Origin: Euglena gracilis
Taxonomy: Eukaryota; Euglenida; Euglenophyceae; Euglenales
Reading direction: 5' to 3'
DNA length: 64,000 nucleotides
NCBI GenBank assembly: GCA_039621445.1
Contig: CP154956.1
Coordinates: forward strand, 42,680,437 to 42,744,436
Positions 61,815 to 64,000 of the stretch are shown here, piece by piece. Numbering within the stretch: position 1 is the stretch's first letter; every line of letters begins with the position of its first letter. The notes beneath the pieces are model-generated. The model was not told the origin of the DNA, made no database searches, and saw only the letters and a list, made by a program, of their open reading frames with translations. Made by a program: the position numbers and the translations under genes.

Positions 61815-62979
61815 CTAGGACGTCCCTTTTTTGGGGGCCAAAAAGTTTTTGGTTATGGTATCTTCCTTAATGGCTTTAAAGGGTGGTTTTAACGTAATTA
61901 AAAGCGGGCCCCAGGTTTCACAAAGAAACGTGTTGCTGCCACATAAGACATCATCAAATGAAAGGGACTGGTTTGGGGGCAATGGGGAGTAGATACAACT
62001 CTCTCCCACTCGTGAATTTTTTGCCCTTTACGTTTGATTTTGATGTATGGTGCCCTCCAACATGCTGGTGGTTCTTTTGACCTGTGACAAAGCAGAACTT
62101 CTGTTTAAACAGATGATTCGTGAACAGAAAATGAGTTGTGTACGCAATGTACACATATCAGAGGGCAGGGGGGACTTTGCCAGCCCCAGGAGGATTGGGA
62201 GGGGATCCAAGAATGCACCATGTTTCTCCAGATTTTTGTTCCAAAGCCTTTTATAAGGTGCCAACATGGCGTGGAACCTTAGGCCACCAACGTCAGGGGT
62301 CAAAAGCACTTCACTATATGCATTGCGTGCTTGGGCTTTTGAAAATTGGAACCGTTGAATTAAAGCGTCAACCACTTGGTTAGTGGTGGCTTCAGGGGGC
62401 ACTCCCATTTTGTCCAAAACAACCCATAAAAGTGTGAAAGAGCTTTGATGCCGCTTTAGACTGGGGTTGCTTCCCAGGAAATCGTTAATGGTTGTATTTG
62501 TATTTGATCCCCTCCAGAATTTGCCTGAGCAAAGCATGCAAAGCAGGGGACCTGGGCTGGACACCTGGGGGGTGGCATTTTTCCTCCCTGTAATTGGTGA
62601 ACATACCCATGTAGGTGGTGATTTTCAGGCAGGGGGTCCCTGGTATTTTCATTTTTATTAACTGGGGCACCATGTGGCTGAATCTCAATAGGGGGTGACC
62701 ATCAAAACTTTGGACTGTGGAAACATTTTTAACCTGGGGATATTTTTTTCGATTACAGACCAGGGAGGTTTGCATGAAGATCCTCCATGTTGTCCACTGG
62801 ACATTGTAATGCATCTCTGGCCACAAAATGGGGCAGTTTTTTGTTGCGTGGTGAGGCAAAAAGGTCAGTTTTAGGGTGATGTAATTTTTAACTACTGCCT
62901 CAGCCATTGAAAAGGTTGGGGGTCCGGGGAATAATCCCTGGTAATAATAGTTTTCTGGGTCTTTCCGGCGCTTTCCCAA
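61815..62979 (-). pseudogene. Tyrosine-recombinase-like element protein, frameshifted
   Basis: Three minus-strand frames succeed each other. 62979-62485 has no known domain and ends ILEGIKYKYNH. 62564-62028 has a core-binding region (ARNAYSEVLLTPDVGGLRF, then MLAPYKRLWN) and the first catalytic box of tyrosine recombinases, LRTQLIFCSRII followed by CLNRSSALSQVKR, where R-SS-L is characteristic. 62009-61815 has LLITLKPPFKAIKEDTITK, similar to the segment after it. HxxR and the nucleophilic tyrosine are not found. Frame changes near 62500 and 62020 indicate a decayed copy. DIRS, Crypton or a related group is possible. Confidence 0.5.
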
Positions 62980-63199
62980 TGCCAGTCATGCACCAAGACT
63001 TGTGTATGTCTTCTTTGGGTGAAGTGTTCAGGCTTGGACCCACCTACAAGGAGGAGGTCATACATAGGGCTGAATTAGGAAAATTCCGCGGATGGTCTTT
63101 TCTTTTTTTTGTCTCTCCCGGAGCCGCACCACAGGGGCCGCCGCCAACACTCCCCTCCCGGACCGCTTGCGTATCGCCTTCGGCAATTACGAGGCGGCC

Positions 63200-63400
63200 A
63201 CGGTGAAGTGTGTGGCCCCCCCTTTTTTGGGCCCCGAAGCCTTCGGCTTTGGAGGGGGTGGGGCGGCCCAGGCCTTCGGCCTCGGCGCTCGCCCCCTGGG
63301 GGGGGGCCAAGGCCTTCGCCCTCGGCGCTCGTTTTTCTTTTTTTGGGGTGTGGCCGGCGTTTTTTTTGGGGGGGGAGTAACGTACAGCAAATTCTGAGTC
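63200..63400. repeat. GGCCTTCGGC repeats
   Basis: GCCTTCGGCTTTGG, GGCCTTCGGCCTCGGCGCTCG and GGCCTTCGCCCTCGGCGCTCG form a two- to three-unit repeat next to G and T runs. Confidence 0.6.
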
Positions 63401-63466
63401 TTGGGACTTAAACCGTAGTCCAGGGTCTCCACTTCGAATTATGTCCAGATAGGGAATGTGGAACGG

Positions 63467-63760
63467 GGGCAGGTAACACGGGAAGTTCACACTGCCACTC
63501 TCGATCAAGATCCCAGGATCACAATTCTTCCATCGAGGAGGGGGCAGGTAACATGGTGTTCACCACGCCACACACACACACACACACACCTGTGATTCAT
63601 GCAAATCTGCTTCCAATTCACAGCGAACAGGAAACACAGGGCAGGCAACCCGCAGGTCTACACCGCCACTATGTCAACCATTCTGCAGATCTGATCCGAT
63701 TACACTGAATTAAAATTGGGGGGCAGGCAACCCTCGGTTCCGCACCACTACACTCCAACC
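63467..63760. repeat. Four-unit diverged repeat with GGGGCAGGTAAC
   Basis: GGGGGCAGGTAACACGG, GGGGGCAGGTAACATGG, GGCAGGCAACCCGC and GGGGCAGGCAACCCTCGG recur every 75-100 bp, each followed after some bases by TTCAC or TACACC and CCAC. The GGGGCAG word recalls the motif at 58960-59930. Confidence 0.65.
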
Positions 63761-64000
63761 CATCCAACGATCCATCTTCGGCGACGGGCAGCCGAACCGC
63801 CCTGAGTATCCTACGACGATCGACGTCACAGCATCTGAAATTTTCAGTCATTCTTCGTGTGCTGACGCAGGCCATTACGCGCACAATTGAAGATGCATGC
63901 TGAAATCCTTCTTTTCCTACTCGGGGATGTTGGAGTGTACGTCCAAAGCTTTCCCTTTTCCCCTTTTTGGAACTTTCTGTAAAAGCCTTTCGCTTTCGCC

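Overview
This window looks like nuclear DNA of an intron-rich microbial eukaryote, most likely an alga or related protist. Coding sequence occurs as short GC-rich exons separated by long, repeat-laden introns. Many inferred introns are GT-AG with matching phase. There are no bacterial-style operons, and transposon remnants and simple repeats dominate the rest. I cannot name the species. Several apparently non-GT introns whose ends share short direct repeats, together with all confident genes lying on the + strand, would suit a dinoflagellate-like lineage, but that is only inference.

Layout: 1-510 holds a broken EF-1alpha copy (- strand). 0.5-19 kb is gene-poor: a hAT transposase remnant (3.8-4.4 kb), a PHD-finger fragment and a possible tyrosine-recombinase ORF (5.4-6.8 kb), many hairpins and poly-C/poly-G bounded inverted repeats, a 1 kb foldback structure (14.9-16.0 kb), and a 2 kb satellite-filled element with imperfect terminal inverted repeats (16.9-18.9 kb). 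19.1-28.6 kb is a multi-exon glycosyltransferase gene resembling RXYLT1/exostosin proteins. 29.4-39.9 kb is best read as one gene encoding an RRM followed by a DEAD-box RNA helicase; its large introns carry a complete-looking hAT-type MITE with a 7 bp target duplication. 39.9-46.1 kb is mostly G/C-tract and degenerate tandem-repeat DNA. 46.1-52.0 kb is a multi-exon RlmI-like (PUA + SAM methyltransferase) rRNA methyltransferase gene with a roughly 600 bp CA repeat in its last intron. 52.6-54.0 kb has unidentified candidate exons. 54-64 kb is repetitive: tRNA-like sequences beside ACGG-rich repeats, an LTR-like pair of 315 bp direct repeats, and a frameshifted tyrosine-recombinase remnant.

Two of the three confident genes act on RNA (RRM-helicase, rRNA methyltransferase) and one is a Golgi-type glycosyltransferase; nothing suggests they work together. 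The most unusual feature is the recurrent class of small elements whose inverted termini end in 8-12 nt C or G tracts. They occur both between genes and inside introns, and may be related to the repeat-flanked introns.
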